The notes under the pieces: model-generated
What the model was told of the DNA's origin: nothing
Seen by the model: the letters and a program-made list of their open reading frames with translations, nothing else
The model's database searches: none
From: Cololabis saira
Taxonomy: Eukaryota > Chordata > Actinopteri > Beloniformes > Belonidae
Direction of reading: 5' to 3'
NCBI RefSeq assembly: GCF_033807715.1
Contig: NC_084590.1
Location: forward strand, 6,948,327 to 7,012,326
Length of the DNA: 64,000 nt
In this document: positions 44,848 through 54,187 of the stretch, piece by piece
Numbering within the stretch: the first letter of the stretch is position 1
Layout: each line of letters starts with the position of its first letter
Translations under genes and position numbers: made by a program

Positions 44848-45608
44848 CAGTACTCGAGTTGTAAAAAAGAAATCAGGGGGGATGGTGGATTTTATCATAT
44901 GGGGATAGATAATTTTTGCTGATTACAAATAATATAATATATTACAAATAATAGCACTGACCAAAAAACCTGCAGAAATACTGCAGGAATGACATAGCAG
45001 CAGTTAAATGCAGCCTTCTGTAAGCTTTAAATATCCACTGGGCTTACATCAAATACATCAAAACACAACAATAAAAAACACTTTTCTGAACTTATCAATA
45101 TGACTCTGTCCTTCACAGGATAAGTAAAATGGATCACTGCAAAAACTCAAAATCTTAACAACAATATTTGTCTTATTTCTAGTTAAAATGTCTCATTTTA
45201 ATAAAAAAATCTCATTACACTTAAAACAAGACTCATCCCTGGAAAAAACAACAATTTTCACCTGTTTCAAGTAGATTTTCACTTAAAATAAGTAGAAAAA
45301 TCTGCCAGTGCAACAAGATTTTTTTTCTTGTAATAAGAAGATAAATCTTGTCCCACTGGCAGATTTTCTTACTTATTTCAAGTGAAAATTTACCTGAAAC
45401 AGGTGAAAATTGTCACATTTTTGTGGTGATGACTCTAACCAGAATGTTAAATGTTAATGTTGAAATAGCAGTAAAACCACATTCATTGATGAAATGACAC
45501 AAGGGATGGAAAGGGGGGGTGGCAGTTTTACAGGGGGGATGATTTGGACCGTTTTTATTTCAGGGTGGGGATGCCATCCCCCCTCATCCCCCCTCAACTC
45601 CAGTACTG
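44848..45608. mobile_element. hAT MITE copy 1 with 8-bp TSD and internal palindrome
   Basis: The ends CAGTACTCGAGTTG and, inverted, CAGTACTGGAGTTG are flanked by exact GCTGTGAT duplications (44840-44847 and 45609-45616). Inside, from about 45240 to 45425, is a long imperfect palindrome with arms 'CAATTTTCACCTGTTTCAAG' and its inverse, and a second pair around 'AAATCTGCCAGTG'. This is probably another MITE nested in the first. Confidence 0.9.
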
Positions 45609-45865
45609 GCTGTGATAATGTACCGGTTTTTTCCTAAACTTCTGGAGGGCTTAGGTGATGTGGTTGCAGGTTGGGGGTTGTGGGTCTTCCCCCAGGTACA
45701 TTTGATGAGGGGGCTGGGGGTGTTATAGTGGTAGGGAAAACCCTAATGTATCATATCTTATCTTAATAATTGTGTACTGTATTGCTCCCTCAGATGAGCC
45801 TGACCAGATGGATCAGAAGGAGGAGCTGTGATCAACACCAAAGCTTCCTGTGATGCCCAAACACA

Positions 45866-46198
45866 GTGGTCAGACCCAGGGATGGAGGACCACACCTATT
45901 CTATTATTTACGTGCTGGAGATGAGGTGATGGGTGACTGTGGTTTCACAGTTAGAGACTTGCTGGAGGAGCGTAGGGGGAAGCTGATCATTCCAGCATTC
46001 ACACGCAAAGGATGCCAGCTGACCAGTGAGGAGGCCACTCACACACGCCGCATTGCTCATGCCCGCATTCATGTTGAATAAGGCACCTGGAGATGTACAA
46101 GATTCTTTCTCAAACAAGACCAAATTAACTTTGTGCCCAAAATTGACAAAATGCTCAAGATCTGTGCTGGTTTAGTGAATTTAAGAGCTGAGTTTATT
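45866..46198 (+). pseudogene. ISL2EU-type (DDE_Tnp_4) transposase C-terminal fragment
   Basis: The forward frame reads 'GDEVMGDCGFTVRDLLEERR', 'KLIIPAF', 'QLTSEEATHTRRIAHARIHV' and then a Glu and stop. A second frame continues 'INFVPKIDKMLKICAGLVNL'. The 'D.GF.I.DLL', 'L.IPPF', 'RIHVE' order is that of DDE_Tnp_4 transposases of ISL2EU/Harbinger-like elements, whose catalytic Glu is the E of RIHVE. Only the last third survives and it has at least one stop and one frameshift. It may be from the same superfamily as the THAP element at 16415-17388. Confidence 0.75.
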
Positions 46199-46935
46199 TC
46201 AAGTGAAAAGTGAGAAGACATTTAATATTGCACTTAAACATACTTGCATATTTCATTCATTTAACATTTTCTGAAAACAATTGAGGTTCAGTTAAACTTA
46301 CAGTATCTTTAACACATAACTCTCAACAGGTTAAGTGCTGTATGTAGTTTGTAGAGCTGCACTTACATATTTCATTCATTTAACATTTTCTGAAAACAAC
46401 TGAGGTCCAGCTGCAATTGTTATTTTTTTTGAGGAAATAAAAGTTCAAATAGTCCTCCGACAGTAAACTGAATCTCTCTCACTTAAGACACAAATGTAAT
46501 GTGCTTTTGTTAAACAATATTTTTGTGTTAAAATGTTTTGATTCATGTCCCTATATTGTATGTCCTAATATGTCAGGAGGGGATCTTTCAGGTTCTGTTT
46601 TTAATAAAACTGAAAACAAAAATGAAGTCTGTTGTACTGTTTTCCTCCTAGCTTTATACAGAGAGGCAGAGCTGAATCTTCTTTGCAACAAATTCATCTA
46701 CAAATGTTGGAAGTATGTGAAAGTTCTGGAGGTGTTTCATGTGTGTATCTGAAGTCTTTGTCAAATGAAATTTGTAACTCCAGGTGCTCAGTTGGTGTCC
46801 AGATAAGCAGCTTGCAGCCCCAGGCACATCACTGCCAGCTGGACCTGAAAGAATAAATATAAAAGATGGCTTACAGTTTGTCTTAATGAAGGTTCACAAG
46901 TAGCCTACCTGTCACATTAGTTCATAGATTATAAG

Positions 46936-47614
46936 CAGTACTCGAGTTGTAAAAAAAAAAATCAGGGGGGATGGTGGATTTTATCATATGGGGACAGATA
47001 ATTTGTGCTGATTACAAATAATATAATATATTACAAATAATAGCACTGACCAAAACACTTGCAGAAATACTGCAGGAATGACATAGCAGCAGTTAAATGC
47101 AGCCTTCTGTAAGCTTTAAATATCCACTGGGCTTACATCAAATACATCAAAACACAACAATAAAAAACACTTTTCTGAACTTATCAATATGACTCTGTCC
47201 TTCACAGGATAAGTCAAATGGATCACTGCAAAAACTCACAATCTTAACAAGAATATTTGTCTTATTTCTAGTTAAAATGTCTCATTTTAGTAAAAAAAAA
47301 TCTCATTACATTTAAAACAAGACTCATCACTGGAAAAAACAACAATTTTCACCTGTTTCAAGTAGATTTTCACTTGAAATAAGTAAAAAAAATCTGCCAG
47401 TGGAACAAGATGTTATTGCTTGTAATGAGAAGATAAATCTTGTCCCACTGGCAGATTTTTCTACTTATTTCAGGTGAAAATTGTCAAATGTTATTTTTCT
47501 GGTGATGACTCTAAATGTTGAAATAGCAGTAAAACCACATTCATTAATGAAATGACATAAGGGATGGAAAGGGGGGATGATTTGGACCGTTTTTATTTCT
47601 CATCTCGAGTACTG
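46936..47614. mobile_element. hAT MITE copy 2
   Basis: About 90% similar by eye to 44848-45608, in direct orientation, with ends CAGTACTCGAGTTG and CTCGAGTACTG. Only a partial duplication (ATAAG) is visible. The two copies bracket the ISL2EU relic, so together they form 690-bp direct repeats 2.1 kb apart. Confidence 0.85.
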
Positions 47615-47929
47615 ATAAGTAACAATATTTACCCACCTGGAGGAGTATCCACTTTGCCCATTGGGAAGAATGAGATACTTCTCATCTTCTAAGCATTTCT
47701 TCACTTCTTCAGGTCGTCCTCCCATCCCTCAACAGCAGGAGGCAGCGGTAAGATGATATTGTCCCGTTTGAGCTGTGACAGGTGGTGTTTCCACATGTTT
47801 TATATCCCCAACGCTCAGAGAAAGAGGGTTAACGCGTTCACTCAGCATGTAAACAAACGCGGTTCTGGCAGCACCGGAAGGAGCTCCCACAATTCGCGCA
47901 AAGCCTCATGGGGCGTAGGAATAAGGTGG

Positions 47930-48053
47930 ATATAACAACGCCGTTATTAATTGTTCGTTTTTTTTCCCACTTATTCCACCGAACACCGAAAGTGTTTTTT
48001 TGCCATTTTCGGCCGAACAATTTCGGTTACCGAACAATCGGTGCATCACTACT
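47930..48053. mobile_element. Solitary hAT terminal end
   Basis: Read inverted, the end is TAGTGATGCACCGATTGTTC followed by GGTAACCGAAATTG. TAG.GATGCACCGA is a familiar hAT end, as at 59182. No partner end is found within the composite. Confidence 0.45.
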
Positions 48054-49110
48054 GCTAAACAGTCCCCTCACAAACAGTGTCCAGCGGCGTTCCCAACGTT
48101 GTGTACGCTACTGTACATACTCACTGGTATTACGGCATATGAAAAATTCATATCATAAGAAAAATTAAAGCTGCAAGCAGCGATGAACGGGCCCTCACAC
48201 TCACGGCCACCGCCCCCCATAAGCATATCAGACATGACACCACCCACGACTTCCTATGTCAAACCATTCAAAAGTTATAGCAAAAAAAGGGACAACCAAT
48301 CAGAAGAAGGGGCGGGGCTAATTCAAGCCAATGAAGGTCAAGGACTCCATACAGAGTCTGATGACACCAACCACGACTCTCTATGTTAAACCATTCAAAA
48401 GTTATAGCAGGAAATAGGGACAACCAATCAAAAGAAGGGGCGGGGCTAATTTTCACTAATTATGGTCAAGGACTCAATGCCGAGTCCCATGACACCACCC
48501 ACGACTCTTTATGTCAAGCCATTCAAAAGTTATGGCAGAGAAAAGTATTCTAGGGGGCGCTGTTGAGCCGTTAGGCCACGCCCATTAATGCAAACCATGA
48601 AATATCAAATTTATCGCCAAGCCTGGCTTGCATGCAAAATTTGATGACTTTTGGAGAACTATCAAATATGGACCAATCAGATGAAGGGGGGTGCGCTTTT
48701 TGGCGTCTAGCGTCGCCACGGTAACACTTTTGAAAGAGAAAAGTAATGCGTGTAGTCTTAGGGTGGAGACGCACATTTTGATGTATAACACACCTGGGTG
48801 CACGTTACGGTTTGGGCGGTATTAATTGCCGAAGGAATGGCATAAATTGCGCCAAAATTACACAATTAATTCAAAATGGCAACATCCTGTTCGGTTTCGG
48901 CCATGGCGCCAAGAGACTTTTCTTTAAGTTGCGACATGATACAGGTGTGTACCGATTTTCGTGCATGTACGTCAAACCGTATTGTGGGGCTTGAGGCACA
49001 AAGTTTTCCGGGGGGCGCTATTGAGCCATTTTGCCACGCCCATTAATGCAAACCATGAAATATCAAATTTATCGCCAGGCCTGGCTTGCATGCCAAATTT
49101 GGTGCCTTTT

Positions 49111-50797
49111 AAGATCTAAGATCTTATCTAAGAGATAAGATCTGCAAATATCTCCCTGTAAGATCACCGACTGTAGTTACAGAAGACGCTGTGGCTAAAA
49201 GTCTCTCTAAATTGAGGCCAAACAAGGCCACTGGCCCAGATGGTCTGCGTGCCCGTTTACTCAAAGACTGTGCTCCCCAGCTAAAAGGAGTCCTCACTAG
49301 GTTGTTTAACTTCCTCTTAGTCACAGGAACACCAAAATCTTGGAAATTTTCAATAATAAGACCCATACCAAAAAAGCCAGGTGCAAGCAAGCCTGAAGAT
49401 TTCCGGCCAATTGCTATAACCTCCATTCTGTGTAAAACCATGGAGAGAGTTTTGGTTGATTCCCTGACCACCACAGTGGCTAGTGTATTAGATCCGCTTC
49501 AGTTCGCTTATAAAAGTGACAGAGGTACAGATGATGCTGTGCTGACTCTGCTAGATTCAGTCTCAAAGCAGCTTGCACTTCCTAAAGGATATGCCAGGGT
49601 CCTATTTGTAGACTTCAGTGCAGCCTTTAATTCTATGAAGCTACATATTCTCCTGAAAAGGCTGGCTGATCTAAATATTGATAAAGGGCTGATTCTTTGG
49701 ATCAGAGATTTTCTTTCCTGCCGCCCTCAAAGGGTCTGTGTAAATGGCTCTCAGTCAGAAGTGCTTACTATAAGCACTGGGTGCCCACAAGGCAGTGTTC
49801 TTTCACCCTTGCTTTTTTCTCTTTTTACTAATGAATTTGCACTAAATGAAAGGAACTTTAAATTGATCAAATACGCAGACGACATGGCCTTAGTTGGTCT
49901 GCTGCAGAGAACAGATCCCTCTGGTGAGGCTTTCTATCTTAGCCATATTAATGCCCTTGAAGCTTGGTGTCAAAAAAGCCAGCTAGTGATCAATGTGTCC
50001 AAAACAAAGGAGCTGCTTCTTTGCACTAAGCAGGATCTGACATTGAAGCCAGTTACACTGCATGGTCAACCTGTTGAAACAGTGGAAACTTTTAAATATC
50101 TTGGCACAGTTCTTGATTGTCAGGTGAGTTTTATTGAAAACACAGTTTTTATTTTTAAGAAATGCTCTCAGAGACTCAATCTCCTTAGAAGATTGAGCTG
50201 TCTTGGTGTTAGCCCAAAAATCTTGGAGCTTGTGTACACCACACACATTGAGAGTGTCCTAACTTTTCATATCTCTGCTTGGTTTGGTCACTTGAACGTT
50301 AAGTGCAAGAACAAACTAAACAGGATTGTGACAATGGCGAGCAAAATTGTGGGAAAACCCCTTAAGCCACTTAGCCACCTTTACAGTGAAAGGACAAGGA
50401 GAAAGGCCGGGAGAATTGTGGCAGACAGCTCTCATCCTCTTTCTAGACACTTTGAACTTATGAAGTCTGGGAGGCGCTACAGAGTTCCTCTGGCCAAAGG
50501 CGCCTTCAGAAAATCTTTTATTCCCAATGCAATCAGTTTTCTTAACTCTAAAAAGTGACCAATCCACAGACTCTGATGAACTGTATCATTTCTACTTTTT
50601 ATTTCTATTTTTATTCTTATTTATCTTTTTACTTATATGTTAATTGTACCTCTGTTGTTCTTATGTAATCATGTATGTATGTTGTTGTCCTAGAGCTGTC
50701 TGTTTTTTAGAGATGTTTGTTTTTTGGTGAGCCAAAGACAATTTTCCACCCCTGGTGGACAATAAAGATGTATTCTATTCTATTCTATTCTATTCTA
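49111..50797 (+). mobile_element. 5'-truncated LINE with open RT frame
   Basis: The frame is open from the left junction to the stop at 50556-50558. It is followed by a 240-bp 3' UTR with AATAAA and a (TATTC)n tail that ends at 50797. The host sequence on the two sides ('GGTGCCTTTT' and 'TTGGGGAACTATC') joins to the uninterrupted form 'GACTTTTGGAGAACTATC' seen at 48642, which fixes the borders within a few bases. It has the features of a Rex1/Babar or L2-like LINE; I did not settle the clade. Confidence 0.88.
49191..50558 (+). CDS. LINE reverse transcriptase, C-terminal part, uninterrupted
   Basis: At least 455 codons without stop or frameshift, and the same frame is open back to about 49119, so the start at GTG (49191) is not a true start. 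It copies LINE RNA into DNA at the nicked target. RT motifs in order are 'RPNKATGPDGLRARLLKD' (residues 9-26), 'RPIPKKPG...DFRPIAITS', motif A 'VLFVDFSAAF' with the first catalytic Asp, motif B 'STGCPQGSVLSPLLF', and motif C 'KYADDMALVG' with the catalytic Asp pair. A 'QLVINVSKTKELLL' and 'FKYLGTVLD' follow as expected. The endonuclease domain and ORF1 are missing, so this copy is immobile, but its intact frame implies recent insertion. It lies in an adamts15 intron, antisense to the gene. Confidence 0.92.
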   Translation: MAKSLSKLRPNKATGPDGLRARLLKDCAPQLKGVLTRLFNFLLVTGTPKSWKFSIIRPIPKKPGASKPEDFRPIAITSILCKTMERVLVDSLTTTVASVLDPLQFAYKSDRGTDDAVLTLLDSVSKQLALPKGYARVLFVDFSAAFNSMKLHILLKRLADLNIDKGLILWIRDFLSCRPQRVCVNGSQSEVLTISTGCPQGSVLSPLLFSLFTNEFALNERNFKLIKYADDMALVGLLQRTDPSGEAFYLSHINALEAWCQKSQLVINVSKTKELLLCTKQDLTLKPVTLHGQPVETVETFKYLGTVLDCQVSFIENTVFIFKKCSQRLNLLRRLSCLGVSPKILELVYTTHIESVLTFHISAWFGHLNVKCKNKLNRIVTMASKIVGKPLKPLSHLYSERTRRKAGRIVADSSHPLSRHFELMKSGRRYRVPLAKGAFRKSFIPNAISFLNSKK

Positions 50798-51904
50798 TTT
50801 TGGGGAACTATCAAATATGGACCAATCAGATGAAGGGGGGGGGCGTGCTTTTTGGCGTCTAGCGTCGCCACGGTAACACTTTTGAAAGAGAAAAGTAATG
50901 CACGTAGTCGCAGGATGGAGACGCATATTTTGATGTATAACACACCTGGGTGCATGTTACGGTTCGGGCCGTATTAATTCTCGAAGGAATGGCATATATT
51001 GCTCCAAAATTACGTGATTAATTCAGAATGTTCAAAATGGCCGACTTCCTGTTCGGTTTCGGCCATGGCGCCAAGAGACTTTTCTTTAAGTTGCGACATG
51101 ATACAGGTGTGTAGCGATTTTTGTTCATGTACGTCAAACCGTATTATGGGGCTTGAGGCACAAAGTTTTTTCTGTCTGAACCAATCAGATGAAGGGTGGG
51201 CACGCTTTTTGGCGTCTAGCGTCGCCACAGTAACGCTTTTGAAAGAGAAAAGTAATGCGTGGTGTCGGAGGATGGAGACGCACATTTTGATGTATAACAC
51301 ACTTGGGGGGACGCTACAGTTCGGGCCGTATTAACTGCCGAAGGAATGGCATGAATTTCGCCAAAATGACACGATTCATTCAAAATGGCCGACATCCTGT
51401 TCGGTTTCGTGCATGACTCCAAGAGACTTTTCTTTAAGTTGTGCCATGATACAGGTGTGTACCGATTTTCGTGCATGTACGTCAAACCGTATCGTGGGGC
51501 TTGAGGCACAAAGTTTTCCAGGGGGCGCTGTTGAGCCATTTTGCCACGCCCATTAATGTAAACCATTAAATATCAAATTTTTCGCCAGGCCTGGTTTGCG
51601 TGCAAAATTTGGTGACTTTTTGGGCACGTTTAGGGGGGCAAAAAGGCCCTCCTTTCGTCAGAAGAAAAAAGAAAGAAAAAAAATTCCTACAGATACAATA
51701 GGGCCTTCGCACTGAAGGTGCTCGGGCCCTAATAAACACCGGTATTCGGTATGAACCGGTATACCGCCCAGCACTACGGGAACGCGCAAAATTTAGGGGT
51801 AGGGCTGAAAAGTAGGGGTAGGGGTTAACATGTATTCAACTGTGATGTGCTTGACAACTAGCTACCCAGCGACTTATCCTCTGCACAACATCCCTGCGCG
51901 GTCT

Positions 51905-52150
51905 GTGGTTAAAGCGTTAACCCATTTCATTTGCTTTTTTGCTATTCCACAGTTTATTCAGAGTGACCAGGGCACATCTTGACTCGGCTTCATGTGAAAC
52001 AGGTCGACCCCTTATCATCCGGAAAATCAAAGGGCTTGAACGGTTTCATCAGATTCTGAAATCCTTGCTGAGGGCGTATCGCACAAAGCCGGCTGAGATG
52101 GGGAAGAAGGGTTGCCTTGGTTGATGCTAGCCGCACGGGAAGTCCCTCAA
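51905..52150 (+). pseudogene. Gypsy-type LTR retrotransposon integrase fragment
   Basis: The forward frame gives 'VVKALTHFICFFAIPQFIQSDQG', then, after a frame break, 'LERFHQILKSLLRAYRTKP'. This matches the integrase core of Gypsy (Metaviridae) elements, where the 'IQSDQG' Asp and the Glu before 'RFHQ' belong to the catalytic DDE set. The segment between them is mostly lost and the frame ends soon after. It is an isolated scrap with no LTRs nearby, lying between the hAT composite and Harbinger copy C. Confidence 0.75.
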
Positions 52151-52411
52151 GCCGGTACCGGGTTGAGTCCAAATGAGTGGTATGTGCCCCATTGGCAGTT
52201 TTGGTTTTATGTTATGGTCTTAGGGCCCGATTTACTAAGATCCTAAATAAAGAGTACTAAATTGCGTGTGCACTGAAAAAGTTTGCGCGTGCAGTTGTTG
52301 CGTGGTTTGCGGGTGATCAACTAAGATTGCGTGCGCAATTGATAACAGGTGCAAACCGCAGTATTTAAATGAGGTGTTGCGCGTCTTACGTTTGCGCCAT
52401 GGAGAGTCTGG

Positions 52412-52714
52412 ATGGAAAGCACAGTCACAAGTCACAAGCGCAAAATGAAATTGAACGAGTTGGAGTTAGAGATATTAGTGGAAGAGGCAAATAAATACAT
52501 TCATGAACTACAGCAAAGAAATTTAAACATTACCAAAAGAAACGCAATATCGGAGAAAAGCTGCGATAGAATAAATGCAGTTGGTAACACAAAAAACAGA
52601 AAAACGTCTGGTTTTTCATATTTCAATTTTAGGCACAGATCAAAAATACGAAATAGAAAAACGGGCCACAGGACCGAATTTGATTTTAATATTGAATTGG
52701 TCGGGTTTGCGTGA
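52412..52714 (+). pseudogene. Myb/SANT-like protein of the Harbinger element, copy C
   Basis: A 100-codon frame with the same core as 39088-39339 ('LNELELEILVEEANKYIHEL', 'DRINAVGNTKNRKTSGFSY') plus an N-terminus beginning MESTVTSHKRKM that starts soon after the element end. Identity to copy A is high. The position close to the terminal repeat and facing inward suits the accessory Myb-like gene of Harbinger elements. As in copy A, the third helix tryptophan is not present. Confidence 0.6.
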
Positions 52715-52940
52715 GCCGGCGGTGCTCGGCATGATCTGAGGAGAAAAAGACACTTCAGACACAGAGCTGGAAAGCGCTTTTATTCATCTATTTAGGAGTT
52801 AAGTTTTTATTCAGATGTCCACAGTATATTGCAAATATTATATATTATATAGCAAACACTGACAGTAAATGTGTGACAGACGGGACCATCATATGGCCGA
52901 AAGAAGAGAAGTGTTCAGAACAGCGCACAGCGCACACTAC

Positions 52941-53069
52941 AGGCTGATTTATGGTTCCGCGTCACACCAACGCAGAACCGACGGAGTAGGCTAAACGCGG
53001 CGACGCACCCCGCCCGCGACCCTACGCGTCGGCTACGCCGTCGATTTAACGCGGAACCATAATTCAGGC
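52941..53069. mobile_element. GC-rich palindromic MITE (family M, copy 3)
   Basis: Ends AGGCTGATTTATGGTTCCGC and, inverted, GCCTGAATTATGGTTCCGCG. The insertion site within the Harbinger element is identical to that of copy 2. Confidence 0.88.
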
Positions 53070-53148
53070 GAAGCTGCAGTCTCTGCGCTGATCCTGACAC
53101 AGCGGGACGGAGCAGATTTGGTCATGATGTTTAACCTGTGTTTTGTGA

Positions 53149-53433
53149 TTAATAAGCACGGGTTTTAATTAAATGTAATTTACGAAGGATGATTTCACGT
53201 TCAATAAGATAAGTAATCAATAAAATACAAAGTTTTGGCACAAAGGCTTGGCCTGCTTGTGGGCGAGTGGAGGGGGGCACAATAAAATAAGGTGGCAAAG
53301 ATATAAGGCGAAGAACTAAAGAAAAAGTGGCCTTTAATAAAACTTGTGCAACCATTTTTAAAATAGCATGCAGCAGAATAAAGACTCTCTCTCTGCGTAT
53401 TCTTTGATTTTGGATGTCGCCTCCTTGCCACAA
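53149..53433 (-). CDS. Small Harbinger-borne ORF of unknown function, copy C
   Basis: A 94-codon frame that begins and ends like 38428-38649 (MWQGGDIQNQRIRRERVFIL; LIEREIILRKLHLIKTRAY). It contains 21 extra codons in the middle ('PPSTRPQAGQAFVPKLCIL'). Copy A probably lost these 63 bp without breaking the frame. No known domain. Confidence 0.4.
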   Translation of the reverse strand: MWQGGDIQNQRIRRERVFILLHAILKMVAQVLLKATFSLVLRLISLPPYFIVPPSTRPQAGQAFVPKLCILLITYLIEREIILRKLHLIKTRAY

Positions 53434-53927
53434 TAACGGCAGCAGCAGATTAGCACCTTCCTTTCGAACGTATTAAATACAGACGCAATCACAATACGCG
53501 CAATTACTTTCAGGCTTGGTAAATCTAATTGCGCGTGGTAAATGGAGCAATTTGCATCTTCCCCTCCCAGTATTTAGCGCGTTCTGGCGGGTACGCCCCA
53601 TATTGATTATTCATCAGGGCAAAAGTACTAACTGAATTGCGTGTGCAATTTTGCGCATTTCAGAGACGCAGTCCTCTTTGCACGCTGTTAGTAGATCAGC
53701 TGGCACTTTGGTTTGCGGGTGCTGTCAAGTTTGCACACGTTTTAACACACGCAAACCTTTAGTAAATCGGGCCCTTAGAGTTTCTTATCTGTTTTAACCT
53801 CTGAAGGCACCAGAGATCAGCTCCTGGAACCTGACACACCTTTAAACCATGTGCGTTGTCACAGCTTTGAATGCTGGTGATAACTTGGAAAACTGAGGTG
53901 GGCAGCTCTTAAGAGTGACAAGCTTAC

Positions 53928-54111
53928 CTGTACCTCTCTCAGGACAAGGGTCGAGGTTACAGGAGCGGTATTTGATGCGAACGCCGTAGCAGTATTTCCC
54001 TCCATTCTCGGGGGTTGGGTTGTTACACTCTCTCTTGGCCAGCTGAACCCCCCCACCACAAGTTCTGGAACAGTCTCCAAATGCTCCCCACTTCCCCCAC
54101 CGTCCATCAAC
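53928..54111 (-). CDS. adamts15: adamts15 exon (central TSP1 repeat)
   Basis: Encodes the central thrombospondin type-1 repeat: '[20 protein letters not shown]', '[20 protein letters not shown]' and '[11 protein letters not shown]'. The W-x-x-W and CSRTCGGG motifs are the sites for C-mannose and O-fucose in this repeat type; here the tryptophans are W-G-K-W. All six cysteines of the module are visible. Acceptor AG at 54113-54112, donor GTAAGC at 53927. It is 184 bp, entering in phase 0 and leaving in phase 1 (G/GG to the exon at 41454). Confidence 0.96.
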
Positions 54112-54187
54112 CTGAGACAGAAACAAAAACACTCAGTGTTTGATCGGCCCTCATGACGAGTGAGGACACAGTGTTCCATCTCCTCAC

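Larger units (their letters stand above)
48166..51731 (+). mobile_element. Family-G repeat in multi-unit form, split by a LINE
   Basis: It starts TTAAAGCTGCAAGCAGCGAT GAACGGGCCC and ends with the hairpin 'AGGGCCTTCGCACTGAAGGT GCTCGGGCCCT'. First come three units of about 105-120 bp ('CCATTCAAAAGTTATAGCA', 'GACAACCAATC', 'GGGGCGGGGCTAATT', 48234-48540). Then three larger units of up to 460 bp follow, each starting 'GGGGGCGCTGTTGAGCC' (48551, 49012, 51516) or truncated (51176). A LINE at 49111-50797 interrupts the second. The single-unit relative at 15576-16113 is in opposite orientation. The mechanism of movement is unknown to me. Confidence 0.7.
43747..51776. mobile_element. 8-kb hAT composite in adamts15 intron
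   Basis: The left end TAGTGCTGGGCGGTATGACC and right end (inverted) TAGTGCTGGGCGGTATACCG are flanked by an exact 8-bp duplication CGGGAACG (43739-43746 and 51777-51784). That is a hAT insertion whose two ends are now 8,030 bp apart. Little of the interior is original hAT: it is filled with two related hAT MITEs, an ISL2EU transposase relic, another hAT-type end near 48053, a tandem family-G repeat and a LINE. I see no hAT transposase frame (no BED finger or hATC dimerisation motif), so it cannot move itself. Confidence 0.9.
52223..53774. mobile_element. PIF/Harbinger-like element, copy C
   Basis: Inverted relative to copy A, with ends GGGCCCGATTTACTAA and inverse, flanked by exact TTA duplications (52220-52222 and 53775-53777). 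It contains both small ORFs (52412-52714 plus, 53149-53433 minus) and the passenger MITE (52941-53069). Its right end is about 150 bp from the adamts15 exon at 53928. Confidence 0.9.

Noticed and set aside
49124..49474. 116-codon minus-strand ORF
   Set aside because: Antisense shadow of the LINE reverse transcriptase frame.
51010..51566. ORFs in the family-G repeat ('MLYIKMCVSI...', 'MVYINGRGKM...')
   Set aside because: They recur in all units but in differing frames with stops, and have no domain; the DNA repeat, not a protein, is what is shared.
43747..51776. Autonomous hAT transposon
   Set aside because: No hAT transposase domain is found; the length comes from later insertions.
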